From: Paenibacillus lignilyticus
GTDB taxonomy: Bacteria; Bacillota; Bacilli; Paenibacillales; Paenibacillaceae
Length of the DNA: 64,000 nt
NCBI RefSeq assembly: GCF_017942085.1
Contig: NZ_JAGKSP010000004.1
Location: 1-64,000 of the forward strand
Direction of reading: 5' to 3'
The notes under the pieces are model-generated. The model had not been told where the DNA came from. It did not search any database and saw only the letters and a list, made by a program, of their open reading frames with translations. The translations under genes were made by a program, and so were the position numbers. Numbering within the stretch: the first letter of the stretch is position 1; each line of letters opens with the position of its first letter. Positions 1-8,599 of the stretch are shown here, piece after piece.

Positions 1-353
1 TAATCAACGAGGCGGACACCATCCTGTACGGCATTTTGTTTGCGCAGGATGAGGTGTGCGAGATTGAGTCCTATGAGCAGCATGGCAGCTTCCTCAAGGA
101 GCATCTGCATCCGGAATTCCGGGCATGAGCCAGAGACAAAATCGATATTGCTTTAGCGTCGAAGACATCCGAAGAACGCCGTCTTATTATGGGCGAGATC
201 GAGGATCGGCTTCGCGAGGAGGGTCATGTGGTGTTCTTGCTGCACAAGAAGACGAACACTTCCTATCATCCGGGGATTAAGGGGATTACGATGTCGTCGC
301 TGGGTTGGATTGATTTTAAGGATGTGTGGGTGCAGAGTGCGTCGGGTTCATAG
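1..353 (+). pseudogene. 3' end of SgrR-like regulator/solute-binding protein, interrupted by an in-frame stop
   Basis: The frame starting at base 3 reads as the C-terminal part of an SgrR-type protein (winged helix fused to a family 5 solute-binding domain). The last 40 residues, with LHKKTNTSYHPGIKGI and then LGWIDFKDVWV, match the usual end of that family as I remember it. A TGA at 126-128 interrupts the frame, but the same frame then continues without a shift to TAG at 351-353. The family usually has Trp there (FRAW), so a TGG to TGA change explains it simply. The 5' part lies outside the window. Family assignment is by pattern recognition; a sequencing error at this base is possible. Confidence 0.55.
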
Positions 354-380
354 AGTCGGAGGCGAGGGGGGATTGGCGGC

Positions 381-1376
381 ATGAGAGAAGATACGATGGT
401 TGAGATACTTTGTGGTTATGGCATTCAGGAGCCGCAGCTTCAATTCCTTCGGCATAATGAGAATCGGACGTACGAAGTCATCGATTCGGCAACGGGCGAA
501 CACTACTTATTTCGTGTGCATCAACCTCTTACCCGTAATTTCGAAGGACTGCAGCAAACGGATAAGGGGTTGTTGACCGAGCTGCAGCTCCTTGAAGAGT
601 TGGGACAGCGTAGCGAGCTTATAGCGCAAAAGCCTGTCTGGCATGGCTCCGGCAATCTACTGACTCATATCGAGCATGAGGGCAAAAGAATCCCTAGTTC
701 GCTGCTGACCTGGGTAGAGGGAGCGGTATTCCGGAAGGAAACCTGCGAATCCGATCCCGTCATCGCGCGGGAACTTGGCGCTCATATCGCATCGCTGCAT
801 CGATTCTTTCGAAGCTATCATCCGCAGTTTGATTTCGATAGCCGGCCTTCGCAAGGGATCGAACGGAATAGCCTGATGATCGCTCAAATTCATCGCGGCG
901 TAGAACAGGGACTTTTTGGCGAGGAGGAGTTTCGTTGTGTGGAGCAAACGATAGGTCTTGTGAACTCGCGACTCGAGAGCTTAGGTAAATCTGAGGAAAC
1001 GTATGGAATCATCCATGGTGACTTGAACATGAGCAACATCATTTTGACGCCGGAGGGAGAAATTTGTTTCATTGACTTCGGTTTATGCGGAAGCGGCTAT
1101 TACTTGTTTGATGTGGGGATGGGCACTCTGGTCGTCCCGCCTGAGCAACGACTCGATTTCCTAGCCGGCTATTACGGGGACTCCGGCGACGTGCCGGATA
1201 CGGTGAGGGTGCTTCTGGAAGGCTGGATGCTGATCGCGGTCCTCGGTTATTACGCGTTCCAGATGGAGAACCAAGCCGTCCACCCGTGGATTCGCGAGCG
1301 GATGCCCGGATTTTGTACGAATCTATGCCGGCCTTATTTGTCGGGGGAGCGGGTTATGGAGAGGTTCAAAGTGTGA
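381..1376 (+). CDS. APH-fold phosphotransferase family protein
   Basis: This 331-residue protein has the aminoglycoside phosphotransferase/choline kinase fold. The catalytic loop is HGDLNMSN (His212, Asp214) and the metal-binding Asp is in IDFG (Asp232). The N-terminal lobe carries the nucleotide-binding beta strands, for example YLFRVHQP around residues 42-49. Homoserine kinase-like and spore-coat CotS-type kinases share these motifs, so the substrate (small alcohol, aminoglycoside or other) cannot be read from sequence. The ATG at 381 is preceded by a G-rich ribosome site at about 362-371. It starts 27 bp after the broken SgrR-like gene and is followed by a palindromic repeat island. Confidence 0.85.
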   Translation: MREDTMVEILCGYGIQEPQLQFLRHNENRTYEVIDSATGEHYLFRVHQPLTRNFEGLQQTDKGLLTELQLLEELGQRSELIAQKPVWHGSGNLLTHIEHEGKRIPSSLLTWVEGAVFRKETCESDPVIARELGAHIASLHRFFRSYHPQFDFDSRPSQGIERNSLMIAQIHRGVEQGLFGEEEFRCVEQTIGLVNSRLESLGKSEETYGIIHGDLNMSNIILTPEGEICFIDFGLCGSGYYLFDVGMGTLVVPPEQRLDFLAGYYGDSGDVPDTVRVLLEGWMLIAVLGYYAFQMENQAVHPWIRERMPGFCTNLCRPYLSGERVMERFKV

Positions 1377-1402
1377 GGCGTTTTAGCTCCGCTGCAGCAA
1401 TG

Positions 1403-1620
1403 GGTTTATTCTAACGAACCACAGAGGTCTTATTTGAGCGAAAAAATGGCTTTGAAATTCTAACGAATCCTACAGGTGCTATTTGGTGCCAAATCGCCGA
1501 TTTTCGAACCAAATCCCCTGAATAAGGCTTCTACAATTCGTTAGAATTTATAATCCGCTGATTTCGCGGAAATAAGGCTTCTACAATTCGTTAGAATTTA
1601 TGAACTGTTTATTTCGAGGA
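1403..1620. repeat. four-unit palindromic repeat island (period about 50 bp)
   Basis: Four copies of a unit of about 49-50 bp fill most of the 295 bp between two genes. Units near 1403 and 1452 carry TTCTAACGAA (1409-1418 and 1458-1467). Units near 1521 and 1571 carry its reverse complement TTCGTTAGAA (1537-1546 and 1587-1596). The two rightward units share an identical 30-bp stretch (1521-1550 and 1571-1600). The copies sit symmetrically about base 1502, so the island is an imperfect palindrome that could fold into one long hairpin. I associate this repeat type with Paenibacillus genomes, but that is recollection. No coding content was found here. Confidence 0.85.
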
Positions 1621-1671
1621 AAGTAGCGCATGGTGGCTGTATGCACCATTCCATCAAAGGAGAGAAAATCC

Positions 1672-2004
1672 ATGTCAGAGGATTTCTATTGCGAAGAGGT
1701 TTTGAGCGGTCGGACGCCTGTTCGGAAAGTAATCGAGACGGAGAATGTGCTTGCCTATCATCACACGCGTCCGTTCTATCCGGTGCACATCGTGGCGATT
1801 CCGAAGAAGCATATTTCCTCCTTACTTACCTTGGAGGCAAGCGACAATGAGCTGCTGCTCGAATTACTGGAGGTCGTGAAGCAAGCGGCATCCCAAGTTA
1901 CGTCGGAGCACGGAGCATGCCGGGTCATTACGAACCTGGGCCAATACCAGGATTCGAAGCATCTCCATTGGCATGTTATTCACGGTGAGCCGTTGCGCCG
2001 CTGA
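1672..2004 (+). CDS. HIT domain protein
   Basis: A 110-residue histidine triad (HIT) protein, a family of nucleotide-binding hydrolases that cleave phosphoramidate or nucleotide-phosphate bonds. The triad HLHWHVIHG has His97, His99 and His101 near the C terminus, and HTRPFYPVHIVAIPKKH (residues 31-47) forms the usual central strand. Length fits the short HINT-like class. I take ATG 1672 as start because AAAGGAGAG lies just upstream; an in-frame ATG at 1630 has no ribosome site. It stands alone between the repeat island and a convergent cupin gene. Confidence 0.9.
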   Translation: MSEDFYCEEVLSGRTPVRKVIETENVLAYHHTRPFYPVHIVAIPKKHISSLLTLEASDNELLLELLEVVKQAASQVTSEHGACRVITNLGQYQDSKHLHWHVIHGEPLRR

Positions 2005-2052
2005 GATCCGGCGCGAATCACAATCCAATCGCAGCGCAACAGCACAGCCCGA

Positions 2053-2466
2053 TTAGTTAGAACGATGAAGGTCGTCAAGCTCCGGCAGCAGCGTTACGCT
2101 CTCCTGCTCATTCGGATCGGTGCGGGCGATGACCGCCGAGCAAACTTCCGAATCCGAACGGTTATAAGGCAGATGCGGCACGCCTGCCGGAATATACATG
2201 AAATCCCCGGCTTCGACCTCCATATGCTGCTCCAGCCTGTCGCCATACCACATCCCCGCCCGACCCGACAGCACATAAATCGAAGATTCATGATTCTCGT
2301 GCAGATGCGCTTTGGCTCGGCCGCCCGGAGGAATGGTCAGCAGATGCATGCAGAGTCCGGTCGAGCCGACACTCTCAGCCGAAATCGCTTCTTGATAGTC
2401 AAACCCTTGTTTCCCCTGGTAGTTCCCCTTCGTACGAATTCGCATACAAGTCCGGTTATCTCCCAC
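2053..2466 (-). CDS. cupin-domain protein
   Basis: A 137-residue single-domain cupin. The first metal motif is seen as PPGGRAKAHLHENHESSIYVLSG-like (His53, His55, Glu59 region) and the second as AGDFMYIPAGVPH. The role is unknown: small cupins serve as isomerases, dioxygenases or sugar-binding proteins. The start is a GTG at 2466 with GAAGGTG upstream; an in-frame ATG seven codons later is the alternative. It is 83 bp downstream of the YfbR-like gene on the same strand and may be cotranscribed with it. Confidence 0.8.
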   Translation of the reverse strand: MGDNRTCMRIRTKGNYQGKQGFDYQEAISAESVGSTGLCMHLLTIPPGGRAKAHLHENHESSIYVLSGRAGMWYGDRLEQHMEVEAGDFMYIPAGVPHLPYNRSDSEVCSAVIARTDPNEQESVTLLPELDDLHRSN

Positions 2467-2549
2467 CTTCGGTCACCTTCTCTTTCATTCGATATAGAGT
2501 AGATGTGAAGCTATTCCCGGTAAATAAGGGGCATCCGGAGGACGTGCTC

Positions 2550-3152
2550 CTAAGTCTCATGCTCAGACAGCTCATCCAGCGTCTTGTTGAAGCTTGGCGC
2601 CATATAAGTCAGGAACCAAGAGACCTCTTGCATGTTCAGATCAGCGAGCTTCTGCTCGGTTTGCCCTTTCGCGACGGCGAACTCGCGATTGCCGGAGGAC
2701 AGCTCGGAGAGGCACTTCATGTAGGCATCCAGCAGATCCGCGGCTTTCACCATCTTGAGCAGTGCTTTATCCTCATCGTCATGTGCCGCTCCGATGACGA
2801 GCGGCTCATAGGCAGCCTGCAGCGGCTCCGGCACCATGCCGAGCAGCCGCTCGGCGGCAAGCGCCTCGATCTCGCGGAAGTTCGCGAGCATCTTCGGGTT
2901 GTGATGCTTCACCGGCGTCGGGATATCGCCTGTGAATACTTCGCTGGCGTCGTGGAACAACGCCATCGTTACAGCGCGGTCGGCATTCAGCGAGCGGCCG
3001 AACAGCTGATTGCCAATCTCGCAAAGCATATGCGAAAGCAGCGCTACATGATAGGAATGCTCGGCAACATTTTCACGGGTGGTATTGCGCATGAGGCTCC
3101 ATCTCTCGATATAACGAAGCCGGTACATATACGCGATAAATGGACTGTCCAT
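2550..3152 (-). CDS. yfbR: YfbR-like HD-domain 5'-deoxynucleotidase
   Basis: A 200-residue HD-domain phosphohydrolase like YfbR, which removes phosphate from deoxyribonucleoside 5'-monophosphates. The metal and substrate signature is intact: ENVAEHSYHVA (His32, His35), HDASEVFTGDIPTPVKH (His67, Asp68) and KAADLLDAYMKC (Asp139). Length equals that of the family. It is divergent from fumarase; the 149 bp between them must hold both promoters, but I see no convincing -35/-10 pair for this gene. Confidence 0.88.
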   Translation of the reverse strand: MDSPFIAYMYRLRYIERWSLMRNTTRENVAEHSYHVALLSHMLCEIGNQLFGRSLNADRAVTMALFHDASEVFTGDIPTPVKHHNPKMLANFREIEALAAERLLGMVPEPLQAAYEPLVIGAAHDDEDKALLKMVKAADLLDAYMKCLSELSSGNREFAVAKGQTEQKLADLNMQEVSWFLTYMAPSFNKTLDELSEHET

Positions 3153-3301
3153 AATGGCAGGATGCTCCTTCTACTCTAGAAATAGGAGACCATATGAGGC
3201 TTCGAAAGCGGTATGCCCGCTCGATTAGGATATGGTATGATATAGATTGATTATATAAGGAAAGACGATTAACGAATAGAGAGAGGAGCCATTTAGGCCT
3301 T

Positions 3302-4846
3302 ATGCAGCATTTTGAACAGAGTGTTTATAACCTTATTGTTGAAACTTCTACGAATCTACCGGGAGACGTCCGGAAAGTGATTCAAGCCGCACAAGAAGCG
3401 GAGGACCGCGCAACGCGCGCCGGACTGTCGCTCTCCACGATTGCAACGAACATTGAGATGGCGGAGTGCAATGTCTCCCCGATCTGTCAGGATACAGGCA
3501 TGCCGACCTTTGTCGTCCATACGCCGGTTGGCGCCAACCAAATTATTATGAAGCAGCAGATTCGCAGTGCCATCGCGCGCGCAACGAAAGACGGCAAGCT
3601 GCGCACGAACTCCGTAGATTCGCTCACCGGCTCCAACACCGGTGACAACCTCGGACCGGGTACGCCGGTAATCCACTTCGAGCAATGGGAGAAGGACGAT
3701 ATCGATGTGCGTCTGATCCTCAAAGGCGGCGGCTGTGAGAACAAGAACATCCAATACAGCCTTCCGATGGAGATTCCGGGTCTAGGCAAAGCCGGCCGCG
3801 ATCTCGACGGTATCCGCAAATGTATTATGCACTCGATCTATCAAGCACAAGGTCAAGGCTGCAGCGCGGGTTTCATCGGCGTTGGCATCGGCGGCGACCG
3901 GACGACAGGCTATGAATTAGCGAAACAGCAATTATTCCGTCATACCGATGATACGAATACGATTCCCGAGCTTGCTCAACTTGAAGAATATGTGATGGAG
4001 AACGCCAACAAGCTTGGCATCGGGACAATGGGCTTCGGCGGCCAAGTGACCTTGCTCGGCTGTAAAGTCGGCGTCATGAACCGTCTGCCGGCAAGCTATT
4101 TCGTCTCCGTTGCGTACAACTGCTGGGCTTACCGCCGTCAAGGCGTATTGCTCTCTGCGGACAGCGGTGAGATCAAATCCTGGATATATCCGAACGGCTC
4201 CGATACACCGATGAAATCGCAGGCGGCTGATGAAGCGGCTGAGGCGGTAACGGAGAACGCGGCACGCCGCGAAGTGGTGCTGAACACGCCGCTTTCCGAA
4301 GAAGATGTACGCAGCTTGCAAGTTGGCGACATCGTCATCATTAATGGAGAAATGCACACGGGCCGTGACGCGATTCACCACCACTTGATGGATCATGACG
4401 CGCCGATCGATTTGAATGGCTCCGTTATTTACCACTGCGGACCTGTCATGCTGAAGGACGAGAACGGTTGGCATGTGAAAGCAGCCGGACCGACGACAAG
4501 CATTCGCGAGGAGCCTTACCAAGGCGATATTATTAAGAAATTCGGCATTCGCGCTGTAATCGGCAAAGGCGGAATGGGACCGAAGACGCTCGCTGCGCTG
4601 CAGGAGCACGGTGCGGTTTATCTGAATGCCATCGGCGGAGCGGCGCAGTACTACGCGGAATGCTTCAAGCATGTAAACGGCGTCGACTTTATGGAATTCG
4701 GCATTCCGGAGGCGATGTGGCATCTGAAGACAGAAGGCTTCGCGGCTGTCGTAACGATGGATTCCCACGGCAACAGCTTGCATGCGGATGTAGACAAGGA
4801 CTCTTTTGCTAAGCTTGCCCAATTTAAAGAGCCTGTATTTAAATAA
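3302..4846 (+). CDS. class I fumarate hydratase (iron-sulfur)
   Basis: A 514-residue class I fumarase, combining the alpha region (residues 1 to about 285) and beta region (about 300-514) in one chain. It interconverts fumarate and malate in the citric acid cycle using an oxygen-sensitive [4Fe-4S] cluster. Candidate cluster ligands are Cys62 (SPICQDTG), Cys187 (QGQGCSAG) and Cys274 (YNCWAYRRQ). The beta part carries GDIVIINGEMHTGRD and GKGGMGP. A gene for L-tartrate dehydratase would look similar, but the fused length favours fumarase. ATG 3302 follows GAGAGGAG. It is monocistronic or leads into the transporter gene 79 bp on. Confidence 0.92.
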   Translation: MQHFEQSVYNLIVETSTNLPGDVRKVIQAAQEAEDRATRAGLSLSTIATNIEMAECNVSPICQDTGMPTFVVHTPVGANQIIMKQQIRSAIARATKDGKLRTNSVDSLTGSNTGDNLGPGTPVIHFEQWEKDDIDVRLILKGGGCENKNIQYSLPMEIPGLGKAGRDLDGIRKCIMHSIYQAQGQGCSAGFIGVGIGGDRTTGYELAKQQLFRHTDDTNTIPELAQLEEYVMENANKLGIGTMGFGGQVTLLGCKVGVMNRLPASYFVSVAYNCWAYRRQGVLLSADSGEIKSWIYPNGSDTPMKSQAADEAAEAVTENAARREVVLNTPLSEEDVRSLQVGDIVIINGEMHTGRDAIHHHLMDHDAPIDLNGSVIYHCGPVMLKDENGWHVKAAGPTTSIREEPYQGDIIKKFGIRAVIGKGGMGPKTLAALQEHGAVYLNAIGGAAQYYAECFKHVNGVDFMEFGIPEAMWHLKTEGFAAVVTMDSHGNSLHADVDKDSFAKLAQFKEPVFK

Positions 4847-4925
4847 TTACCAAAGTAGACAATAGAATGAGGGATGCGGTACGCGCAGCTTCGGACTGGC
4901 CTTCAATCGAAGGTATGAGCAATGG

Positions 4926-5843
4926 ATGTTTCTTATTATCCCCGGATCACTTATCCTGGGATTCTTTTTTTCTGCGCACCTGCACAAGTATGTGCAAGCT
5001 GTTCCTTACTGCTTCGCCTTCGTCACGCTAACGATGGCGATCGGATGCGGCCTGCAGCAGCTGCGAGCGGTATTGAACCGGCCTGGCGTTATGATTTGGA
5101 CGTTCCTGCTGGCGCATATCATCTCGCCGTTAGTGGCGTACGCGCTGGGGTATATGCTGTTCGGGCCTGATTCTCCTTACGTCGTCGGACTTGTCCTATT
5201 CACGATCATCCCGCTTGGGATTTCAACCGTGCTGTGGGTAGGGATGTCGGCCGGAAGCGTCCCGCTCATGCTGGCTATGGTCGTCATTGATTCGGCGCTC
5301 AGTCCGATCGTGGTGCCAACCGGCATTCATCTGCTGTTCCGTACCGACGTTGAAACCAATACGGCGGCTATGATGGGCGATCTGCTCCTCCTGATTGTGG
5401 CGCCAACGATTATCGGCGTTGCGTTGCATGAATGGTCCAAAGGACGCATTCAGAAAGCCGTTCAGCCCTATGCTCCGCCATTGTCCAAGCTGTGCTTCAC
5501 AGCAGTCGTCATGCTGAACGCAGCGGCGATTGCGCCTTCCACAGAAGCGCTTCGCGGCGATCTGCTCAAGGTAGTGCCCGCAGCCTTAGTTATGGTGGGG
5601 CTCTGTTATGCGATCGGCTATTTCGGTACGATGCATTACCGCAGCCGCGAGGTGCAGGTTACCGTGTCCTATGCGACCGGTATGCGGAACATCTCGCTTG
5701 GCGTAGTGCTTGCAATGGGCTATTTTAGCCCGCTGGCCGCCGTTCCGGTTGTGCTGTCGATTCTGATTCAACAGCCGCTTGCCACGCTGCACCATTATGT
5801 TTTACAAAAACTTAACAAACGCAGTGCTGGCGCAGGCGGCTGA
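4926..5843 (+). CDS. bile acid:sodium symporter (BASS/SBF) family transporter
   Basis: An integral membrane protein of about 305 residues with eight to ten hydrophobic segments. It has the BASS-family pattern, including LFTIIPLGISTVLWVGMSAG and TGMRNISLGVVLAMGYF. Members move organic anions such as bile acids, keto acids or vitamins with sodium; the substrate is unknown. The start is doubtful: ATG 4926 falls where family members already have residues upstream, and the frame stays open back to 4866 (reading NRRYEQWM before it) with no ATG, GTG or TTG. A CTG at 4896 is possible, as is a frameshift from the ATG at 4867. It ends 55 bp before the sensor kinase. Confidence 0.72.
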   Translation: MFLIIPGSLILGFFFSAHLHKYVQAVPYCFAFVTLTMAIGCGLQQLRAVLNRPGVMIWTFLLAHIISPLVAYALGYMLFGPDSPYVVGLVLFTIIPLGISTVLWVGMSAGSVPLMLAMVVIDSALSPIVVPTGIHLLFRTDVETNTAAMMGDLLLLIVAPTIIGVALHEWSKGRIQKAVQPYAPPLSKLCFTAVVMLNAAAIAPSTEALRGDLLKVVPAALVMVGLCYAIGYFGTMHYRSREVQVTVSYATGMRNISLGVVLAMGYFSPLAAVPVVLSILIQQPLATLHHYVLQKLNKRSAGAGG

Positions 5844-5898
5844 GAACAAGGTACGATGGATGGTGCATGGAGCAACCCCGGCATGGAGGTAGGATGAG

Positions 5899-7680
5899 AT
5901 GAGCAGCTTTCGCGTGCGGCTGACGATGATTCTGATCGGTATGATCGGACTTGCCGTTCTGGCAGCCGGTTTATTTATGGGCAAGACGTATAAGGAAAAT
6001 CATCTGGACGCGCTGGAAGACAATATGGTGCGTGAAATGAAGATTATCCTCGATCAAATGGATTGGCGCAGCGGAGAGCCGGCGTCGGTCTACAGCTACT
6101 ATACCGGCAACGCCAAGCGGCTGAAAGAGATCACGGATACTCGGATCACCTTCATTCGCGGCGATGGCGTCGTGCTTGGCGATTCCGATCATGATCCGCA
6201 AACGATGGACAACCATCTGCAGCGAGAAGAAGTGATTGAAGCCAAGGAGGACGGCGTAGGGCGAACAACGCGTTACAGCGATACCATTAATGAAAATTTG
6301 CTTTACGTAGCGATGCTTGTTCATCCGAATGATCCGAATTCGGATATTATCCGTATGGCACTTAGCTTGCAGAAGGTCGATGAGAGCGTACAGCGCATTT
6401 GGATCACCCTTGTGCTGGGACTGCTCATTCTGTTTATCGCGGCTGCGCTGATCAGCTACCGTGTGGCGCTTGGTTTAACGCGCCCGCTTGAACAAATTAC
6501 GCGTGTCGCGAAGCGGATCAAGAGCTTGGATTATCGAGCGCGCGTCCATGTGAAGCGTAACGACGAAATTGGCGAGCTTGGCCTTGCCATCAATGCGATG
6601 GCGGACTCGCTTCAAGTACAGATGACGCGCATTCATCAGAACGAAAGCCAATTGGCCAGCGTCCTGGACAACATGATCAGCGGCGTTGTCATGATCGATG
6701 CGAGCGGTCATATCGTGCTGTTGAATCGGCGGGCAGAGGAAGTGCTTGGCTTCTCGGTGCGTGAGCTGGTCGGTCATCATTTCACGGTAGCTAAGCAGCA
6801 GTATGAGCTTTCGCAAATTATTCAAGAGGGCATCGAGCGCAAAGAGCATCTGCGCGAAGAGGTCACCTTCTATTATCCGGAGGAACGGCTGCTGGATCTT
6901 AACCTGGTGCCGATCTTCGAGGATGATGACTCCTTCGGCGGCGTCCTGCTGGTCCTTCAAGACGTGACGGCGATTCGCAGGCTGGAGCGGATGCGCAGCG
7001 AGTTCGTTGCCAACGTATCGCATGAGCTGAAAACACCGATTACCGCCGTAAAAGGGTTCGCGGAGACGCTGCTTGGCGGCGCCGTGGATGATCCGGAGAC
7101 GGCACGCTCCTTCCTGCAAATCATTTATGACGAGAGCGACCGCTTGAACCGGCTTATCGGCGACATCTTGGAATTGTCTAAGATTGAGTCACGCCGCGTG
7201 CCTCTGCAATTCTCGCCAATCGAGCTGGCGTCCTTCGTGGAGAAGACGGTAGAGCTGATGCGCGCGGAAGGGTTGCAGAAGCAAATTCGGTTATCCTATA
7301 AAGCAGATCGGGATGTGTATGTCGAGGCGGATGAAGACCGCTTGCGCCAAATCATCATGAACTTGCTCTCGAACGGAATTAACTACACGCCTGAAGGCGG
7401 AAGTGTTTCCATCGTCGTGGAGCCGGTCGGCGGGGAAAATTACGAATCCGTACGTATTCACATATCTGATACGGGTATCGGCATTCCGAAGAAAGATCTG
7501 CCGAGAATTTTCGAGCGTTTCTACAGAGTGGACAAGGCCAGATCCCGCAGTTCAGGCGGAACCGGGTTGGGCTTGTCGATCGTGAAGCATCTTGTTGAAC
7601 TACACAAAGGAACGATCTCCGTAGAGAGCCGAGTGGGCAGCGGCTCGACGTTTACAATTGAGCTGCCGGTCCTTCAATAG
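5899..7680 (+). CDS. phoR: PhoR-like sensor histidine kinase
   Basis: A 593-residue membrane sensor kinase. Order: TM1 (about 8-28), an extracytoplasmic sensor region (about 30-165), TM2 (about 168-190), HAMP (about 190-243), PAS (about 250-357), HisKA with phospho-acceptor His375 (ANVSHELKTPITAVKGF) and HATPase_c with DTGIGIPKKDLPRIFERFYR and GTGLGLSIVKHLV. This is the PhoR/ResE/WalK layout. The next gene encodes an OmpR-type regulator, so the pair is a two-component system. The PhoR name is a best guess: phosphate sensing is not proven. Kinase before regulator is the reverse of the usual phoP-phoR order. ATG 5899 follows GGAGGTAGGATG. Confidence 0.85.
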   Translation: MSSFRVRLTMILIGMIGLAVLAAGLFMGKTYKENHLDALEDNMVREMKIILDQMDWRSGEPASVYSYYTGNAKRLKEITDTRITFIRGDGVVLGDSDHDPQTMDNHLQREEVIEAKEDGVGRTTRYSDTINENLLYVAMLVHPNDPNSDIIRMALSLQKVDESVQRIWITLVLGLLILFIAAALISYRVALGLTRPLEQITRVAKRIKSLDYRARVHVKRNDEIGELGLAINAMADSLQVQMTRIHQNESQLASVLDNMISGVVMIDASGHIVLLNRRAEEVLGFSVRELVGHHFTVAKQQYELSQIIQEGIERKEHLREEVTFYYPEERLLDLNLVPIFEDDDSFGGVLLVLQDVTAIRRLERMRSEFVANVSHELKTPITAVKGFAETLLGGAVDDPETARSFLQIIYDESDRLNRLIGDILELSKIESRRVPLQFSPIELASFVEKTVELMRAEGLQKQIRLSYKADRDVYVEADEDRLRQIIMNLLSNGINYTPEGGSVSIVVEPVGGENYESVRIHISDTGIGIPKKDLPRIFERFYRVDKARSRSSGGTGLGLSIVKHLVELHKGTISVESRVGSGSTFTIELPVLQ

Positions 7681-7799
7681 CAGCGAACCAGTAATTGGGG
7701 TTTCCCCTTCCTCTGAACAATGCTATCATGGGTATGAAAGTAGAACGAGTTACCATGCCGATCACGAGCAGCGGCATGCGTGGAAGCCAGGGGGTCAAC

Positions 7800-8519
7800 A
7801 TGTCACAGAAAGTGTTGGTCATTGAGGATGAGCCGACGTTAGCCAGATTACTCTCGTATAACCTTTCTCAAGAAGGTTATGACACGACAGTCATTGATCA
7901 TGGTGCGGAAGGCTTGCAGGTTGCTTTGCAGCGCGCATTTGATCTTATCATTCTAGATATTATGCTGCCGGGCATGAACGGTTTCGAGATCTTATCTCGC
8001 TTGCGTCAGAGCGGCAACCGCACGCCGGTTATCGTACTGACGGCCCGCAATGCGGAAGAAGAAGTAGTGCAAGGTCTGAAGCGAGGCGCCGATGACTATA
8101 TGACCAAGCCATTTGGCGTGGCCGAGCTTCTTGCGCGCGTATCTGCGGTACTTCGCAGAACCGGCCAAGATGACGGCAAGCTGACGGAGTCCACGGACAA
8201 AGTCATTACGGCCGGCGATTTATCGATTTATCCGGAACGGTATGAGGTTATCCTTAATGGGGAAACCGTGCCGCTTCGACCGAAGGAATTCGAAGTGCTG
8301 CTCTATCTTGTTCAACGTCCCGGCGTTGTCGTTACCCGCGATGATCTTATGAATGTCGTATGGGGATTCGACTATTTCGGCGGACAGCGAACGGTAGATG
8401 TGCATGTCAGCTCTTTACGTAAGAAATTAGAGCTGGGTCAACAATCGGTCGAAATTGAATCCATTCGCGGCGTAGGCTATAAACTGGTTATGCCGAAGAA
8501 GCTAGGTTCACCTAAATAA
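7800..8519 (+). CDS. phoP: PhoP-like OmpR-family response regulator
   Basis: A 239-residue response regulator with a receiver domain (1-120; acidic Asp10/Glu11 pocket, phosphorylated Asp53 in LILDIMLPGMNG, Lys in MTKPFGVAELLAR) and a winged-helix DNA-binding domain (about 140-235; VVTRDDLMNVVWGFDYFGGQRTVDVHVSSLRKK). It most closely resembles PhoP/WalR. I start it at ATG 7800 because AGGGGG lies eight bases upstream; the frame is open to 7695 but without a ribosome site. It is 119 bp after the kinase and ends in a terminator that overlaps its last codons. Confidence 0.88.
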   Translation: MSQKVLVIEDEPTLARLLSYNLSQEGYDTTVIDHGAEGLQVALQRAFDLIILDIMLPGMNGFEILSRLRQSGNRTPVIVLTARNAEEEVVQGLKRGADDYMTKPFGVAELLARVSAVLRRTGQDDGKLTESTDKVITAGDLSIYPERYEVILNGETVPLRPKEFEVLLYLVQRPGVVVTRDDLMNVVWGFDYFGGQRTVDVHVSSLRKKLELGQQSVEIESIRGVGYKLVMPKKLGSPK

Positions 8520-8535
8520 GGTGAACTTTTTTTTT
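8505..8535 (+). terminator. rho-independent terminator after phoP-like gene
   Basis: GTTCACCT (8506-8513) pairs with AGGTGAAC (8519-8526) around a five-base loop and is followed by nine T. The left arm lies inside the last codons of the response regulator. Confidence 0.85.
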
Positions 8536-8599
8536 GCCGCAAATTCCGAAGCAAATAATGGTAAAATCACGTTAGAAACTAATGGAGGTGTTTTTTCGA

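Noticed and set aside
126..128. TGA as a selenocysteine codon
   Set aside because: The family has Trp, not Cys, at this place, no SECIS-like hairpin was seen just downstream, and the protein is not a redox enzyme.
2505..3179. 224-codon plus-strand frame over the YfbR-like gene
   Set aside because: The opposite strand encodes all HD-domain catalytic residues in order, so this frame is a shadow.
3932..4822. 296-codon minus-strand frame inside fumarase
   Set aside because: Shadow of the fumarase coding frame. Its translation is Arg/His/Ala-rich with no family signature.
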